Shown in pieces: positions 61,369 through 64,000 of a DNA stretch of 64,000 bases. A program made the position numbers and the translations under genes. The DNA is from Sphingomonadales bacterium. Its GTDB lineage: Bacteria > Pseudomonadota > Alphaproteobacteria > Sphingomonadales > Sphingomonadaceae. Under the pieces are notes generated by a model, which did no database searches, was not told where the DNA came from, and saw nothing but the letters and a program-made list of their open reading frames with translations. The first letter of the stretch is position 1; every line of letters starts with the position of its first letter. Location of the stretch: contig JAGWUH010000011.1 in assembly GCA_028868535.1 (NCBI GenBank), positions 1 through 64,000 on the forward strand, in the 5' to 3' direction.

Positions 61369-61397
61369 CGCATAGCGATTCACCCTTGTCAGGTCAA
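61369..61397 (-). promoter_or_regulatory. rpmB promoter (-35/-10)
   Basis: Reverse strand: TTGACC (61397-61392), 17-nt spacer, TATGCG (61374-61369), about 50 nt upstream of the rpmB start. Confidence 0.6.
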
Positions 61398-61423
61398 GGT
61401 ACGACGGCCATGCGCCGGGGGCG

Positions 61424-61879
61424 ATGGGCAAATGGCCGCTTCCCGAACCGATGGCGCTGGCGCTGGCGCAGGCCGAGGCCGCAGCGGCCGCCGGCGAGGT
61501 GCCGATCGGCGCGGTGGTGATGCACGGCGGGCGAATCGTCGCCGCCGCGCACAATGCCCCGCGCCGCCTGCACGATCCCACCGCGCATGCCGAGATCCTG
61601 GCGATTCGCGCGGCGGCGGCGGCGCTGGGCAACGAGCGGCTCGACGACTGCGAGCTGTGGGTGACGCTGGAGCCGTGCGCGATGTGCGCGGGGGCGATCG
61701 CCCATGCCCGGATCGCGCGCGTCTATTACGGCGCCGAGGACCCCAAGGGGGGCGCGGTCGCGCATGGCGCGCGCGTGTTCGAACAGCCGCAGTGCCTGCA
61801 CCGGCCGGAAATCTACGCCGGGATCGGCGACCGCGAATCGGCGGACCTGCTGCGCGGGTTCTTTCGCGACCGGCGCTGA
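61424..61879 (+). CDS. tadA: tRNA(Arg)-specific adenosine deaminase
   Basis: TadA converts A34 to inosine in tRNA-Arg(ACG). The 151-residue deaminase has the zinc site His55-Ala-Glu57 (PTAHAEILA) and [10 protein letters not shown] (Cys85, Cys88), with [23 protein letters not shown] at the N-terminus. ATG 61424 is used. It is divergent from rpmB and convergent with nadC, leaving 5 nt. Confidence 0.96.
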   Translation: MGKWPLPEPMALALAQAEAAAAAGEVPIGAVVMHGGRIVAAAHNAPRRLHDPTAHAEILAIRAAAAALGNERLDDCELWVTLEPCAMCAGAIAHARIARVYYGAEDPKGGAVAHGARVFEQPQCLHRPEIYAGIGDRESADLLRGFFRDRR

Positions 61880-61884
61880 CCGGT

Positions 61885-62742
61885 TCACAACGGGGTGAAA
61901 TCGAGGCCGATATCGGCGGCCGGCGCGCTCTGCGTCAGGCGGCCGACCGAGACATAGGTGACGCCGGTGCGGGCGATCGCGCCGATCGTGTCGAGACGAA
62001 CGCCGCCCGAGGCTTCGGTCGGCACCCGGCCGGCCACCAGTGCGACCGCCTGGCGAAGCATGTCCGGTGCCATGTTGTCGAGCAGCAGGTGCGTGGCGCC
62101 CGCGGCCAGCGCCGGCTCGATCTGGTCGAGCGAATCGACCTCGCAGATGACGTTGGCGACGCCCGCGGCTTTCGCGCAGCCGACGGCCTGGCCGACCCCG
62201 CCGGCGACGGCGACGTGGTTGTCCTTGATCATCGCCGCATCCCACAGGCCCATGCGGTGATTTTGCGCGCCGCCCATGCGGGTCGCGTACTTTTCGAGGT
62301 GGCGCAGGCCGGGAATGGTCTTGCGCGTGTCGAGCAGCGTCGCGTGGCCCTCCATGGCATCGACATAGGCGCGGGTCATCGAGGCGATGCCGGAGAGATG
62401 CTGGACGGTGTTGAGCGCGCTGCGTTCGGCGGTGAGCAGCGCGCGGGCGTTGCCCGACAGCCGCATCAGCTCGGCCCCGGGGGCGACGCGATCGCCGTCG
62501 GCGACCAGGCATTCGATCTGCACGGCGGGATCGAGGTGGCGGAAGAACGCCTCGGCCAGCGGCAGGCCGGCGACGACAATGCCGTCGCGGCTTTCCATGA
62601 CGCCGGAGAAGCGGGCATCGGCGGGAATCACGCTTTCGCTGGTGACGTCGTGGCCGCCGCCCGGCAGGCATTCGCCGAGATCCTCGGCGAGCGTGGCGCG
62701 GACGAAGGCGGCGAGGTCGAAACCGGGGATCGCGAATGTCAT
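61885..62742 (-). CDS. nadC: Nicotinate-nucleotide pyrophosphorylase (carboxylating)
   Basis: NadC makes nicotinate mononucleotide from quinolinate and PRPP. The 285-residue protein has LAEDLGECLPGGGHDVTSESVI, AERSALNTVQHLSGIASMTRAYVDAM, LLDTRKTIPGLRHLEKYATRMGGAQNHRMGLWDAAMIKDNHVAVAGGV, and EASGGVRLDTIGAIARTGVTYVSVGRLTQSAPAADIGLDF, all canonical. nadA and nadB are not nearby. Confidence 0.97.
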   Translation of the reverse strand: MTFAIPGFDLAAFVRATLAEDLGECLPGGGHDVTSESVIPADARFSGVMESRDGIVVAGLPLAEAFFRHLDPAVQIECLVADGDRVAPGAELMRLSGNARALLTAERSALNTVQHLSGIASMTRAYVDAMEGHATLLDTRKTIPGLRHLEKYATRMGGAQNHRMGLWDAAMIKDNHVAVAGGVGQAVGCAKAAGVANVICEVDSLDQIEPALAAGATHLLLDNMAPDMLRQAVALVAGRVPTEASGGVRLDTIGAIARTGVTYVSVGRLTQSAPAADIGLDFTPL

Positions 62743-62784
62743 GGCCGCGCGATTATCGCGGCGGCCACCGCTTTGTCGAGCGAA

Positions 62785-63312
62785 TCAGGCGGCCTCTTTT
62801 TCCACCCACTCCGGATAGAAGCACGGGGCGCGGGTCGACCAGCCGGGCGCCGTGGCGGCGGCTTCGCTGATCGACTGGAGCAGGCCCTTGCGGCGTTCCG
62901 GGCGAATTTGGGGCAGCGCGGCGGCGGCGCAGAACGCCGAGGGCAGCCAGGGGCGAACGTCGGGGCCGAGCAGGCGCTCGTAGAGGAAGCGGAAGGCGGA
63001 GAAGCTTTCCAGGCGTTCCTGCGCGAGATCGAACGCCGCAAGCCGGACGAGCTTGCCCATGAACGGTTCGATGCCTTCGAAGCCTTCCTCGTCCGGGATC
63101 TCGCGGCGGAGCGCCTTGAGTTCCTGGTAGACGACGTACTGGGTGCGGATCGATGACGATTCGGCGGCGTCACGAGCCCAGAGCTTGAATGCGTCCTGGC
63201 GGCCGAGGCCGACGTCGAGGCTGCGCTTGATATAGCGCTGTTCGCAGGCGCTGAAACTCGCGAATTCGCGCAGTTCCGCGATCGCCAGCGATGCCATGTG
63301 GGTGCTGCCCAT
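62785..63312 (-). CDS. Conserved-looking hypothetical protein
   Basis: 175 residues, family not recognised. It is helical throughout, with SFSACEQRYIKRSLDVGLGRQDAFKLWARDAAESSSIRTQYVVYQELKALRREIPDEEGFEGI and a C-terminal RPERRKGLLQSISEAAATAPGWSTRAPCFYPEWVEKE. No signal peptide or membrane segment. ATG 63312 has GAGGGAC just upstream; ATG 63297 is possible. A CtrA-like half-palindrome lies about 60 bp upstream. Possibly a regulatory or cell-cycle protein, but this is not supported directly. Confidence 0.65.
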   Translation of the reverse strand: MGSTHMASLAIAELREFASFSACEQRYIKRSLDVGLGRQDAFKLWARDAAESSSIRTQYVVYQELKALRREIPDEEGFEGIEPFMGKLVRLAAFDLAQERLESFSAFRFLYERLLGPDVRPWLPSAFCAAAALPQIRPERRKGLLQSISEAAATAPGWSTRAPCFYPEWVEKEAA

Positions 63313-63372
63313 GCCGTCCCTCGTTTCCCCTGTGGCCCATCGTGGGCATGGGACGAGGAAACCACATCGAGG

Positions 63373-63387
63373 TTAGCAAGCCATTAA
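63373..63387. promoter_or_regulatory. CtrA-like sequence TTAG-N7-TTAA
   Basis: TTAG (63373-63376) and TTAA (63384-63387) are spaced by 7 nt, one base off the CtrA consensus TTAA-N7-TTAA, about 60 bp upstream of the hypothetical gene. Weak evidence by itself. Confidence 0.3.
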
Positions 63388-63473
63388 GCATGTCCTGCGC
63401 GCTGGCGCGGGGGGGCCGATTGACGCAATCCGGGCGCGAACGCAGCCGCCCGCGCCGGCCTTTCGGCCCGGTT

Positions 63474-64000
63474 TCAGATCAGGCCGGCGAGCGGGCTGGA
63501 CGGGTCGGCGTACTTGCGGGTGGCCATGCGGCCGGCGCGGTAGGCCTCGCGCCCGGCCTCCACCGCGAGCTTCATGGCGCGAGCCATGCGGATCGGGTCC
63601 TTGGCCTCGGCGATCGCGGTGTTCATCAGCACGCCGTCGCAGCCCAGCTCCATCGCCACCGCCGCGTCGCTGGCGGTGCCGACGCCGGCATCGACCAGCA
63701 CCGGGACGCTGGCGCCCTCGACGATCAGGCGCACGGTGACGCGGTTCTGGATGCCGAGGCCGGAGCCGATCGGCGCGCCGAGCGGCATGATCGCCACCGC
63801 GCCGGCGCTTTCGAGCTGCTTGGCGCCGATCGGATCGTCGACGCAGTAGACCATCGGCAGGAAGCCTTCGTTCGCCAGCACCTCGCAGGCCTTCAGCGTC
63901 TCTCGCATGTCCGGGTAGAGCGTGCGCGCCTCGCCCAGCACCTCGAGCTTGACCAGGTCCCAGCCGCCGGCCTCGCGCGCGAGGCGCAAGGTGCGGATCG
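63474..64000 (-). CDS. thiG: Thiazole synthase (5' end outside window)
   Basis: ThiG forms the thiazole ring of thiamine from deoxyxylulose phosphate, dehydroglycine and the ThiS thiocarboxylate. The visible C-terminal 175 residues include [71 protein letters not shown] and [57 protein letters not shown], a full match to the family. The frame is open to the right edge, so the N-terminal third or so lies beyond it. Confidence 0.97.
   Translation of the reverse strand, partial: IRTLRLAREAGGWDLVKLEVLGEARTLYPDMRETLKACEVLANEGFLPMVYCVDDPIGAKQLESAGAVAIMPLGAPIGSGLGIQNRVTVRLIVEGASVPVLVDAGVGTASDAAVAMELGCDGVLMNTAIAEAKDPIRMARAMKLAVEAGREAYRAGRMATRKYADPSSPLAGLI

Noticed and set aside
1..64000. Prophage, insertion sequence or integrative element
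   Set aside because: No transposase, integrase, capsid, conjugation gene or tRNA-associated direct repeat was found.

Overview
The window is GC-rich chromosomal DNA (roughly two thirds G+C by eye) from an alphaproteobacterium, most likely a member of the Sphingomonadales (Sphingomonas/Novosphingobium type). The pointers are a petABC-type cytochrome bc1 operon, several long TonB-dependent receptors with little else attached, small sphingomonad-type conserved proteins (DUF2093, DUF2322, DUF1289, DUF3035), a CIRCE-controlled groES, and clusters of catabolic oxidoreductases. No transposase, integrase, phage gene, rRNA or CRISPR array was seen. This is a core-genome segment with some accessory catabolic modules.

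Layout. 1-2.9 kb: groES (running off the left edge) with promoter and CIRCE, a MATE exporter coupled to a PRMT-like methyltransferase, and tRNA-Gly(UCC). 3.1-12.5 kb: malonyl-CoA decarboxylase, apt, petABC, pgeF, pepN and an NAD-dependent epimerase-like protein. 12.5-16.4 kb: an EamA exporter translationally coupled to threonine aldolase, a small GNAT, a UDP-glucuronate 4-epimerase and dCTP deaminase. 16.5-24.4 kb, accessory metabolism: a ThDP-dependent lyase/synthase, a single-domain globin with its own operator-promoter, an NTF2-like/SDR/molybdopterin-oxidoreductase run, a MipA/OmpV porin-like protein and a TauD-type dioxygenase. 24.5-42 kb, mostly housekeeping: ileS-lspA-DUF3035, pdxH-CDF, dnaJ-like, YihY, fabI, a LytS/LytTR-like two-component pair downstream of a DsbA-like protein and an M48 protease, a PAS protein, an MFS exporter, DUF1289 and a PfkB sugar/nucleoside kinase. 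42.3-46.8 kb: an unrecognised membrane protein, then a TetR-governed catabolic cassette (second TauD dioxygenase, ABM monooxygenase, SMP-30 lactonase, NTF2-like protein). 46.8-51 kb: DUF2322, purD/xseA with overlapping start codons, DUF2093 and an M23 peptidase. 51-61 kb: three consecutive TonB-dependent receptors. 61-64 kb: rpmB, tadA, nadC, a hypothetical protein and thiG (running off the right edge).

The least expected structure is a dispersed, roughly 100-bp, two-hairpin repeat with four full copies in two subfamilies (near 4.5, 23.4, 43.2 and 46.1 kb) and one degenerate fragment. Stem sequences differ between subfamilies while pairing and an A/T-rich linker are kept, and in three of four copies the CTAG end of the element supplies the stop codon of the adjacent gene. 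Other items worth following are a 16-bp operator-like box shared upstream of two receptors, a bacterial protein with the PRMT signature and double-E loop, and the two oxidative catabolic modules whose substrates cannot be read from sequence.

Functions are assigned by reading translations and motifs by eye; no database search was run.
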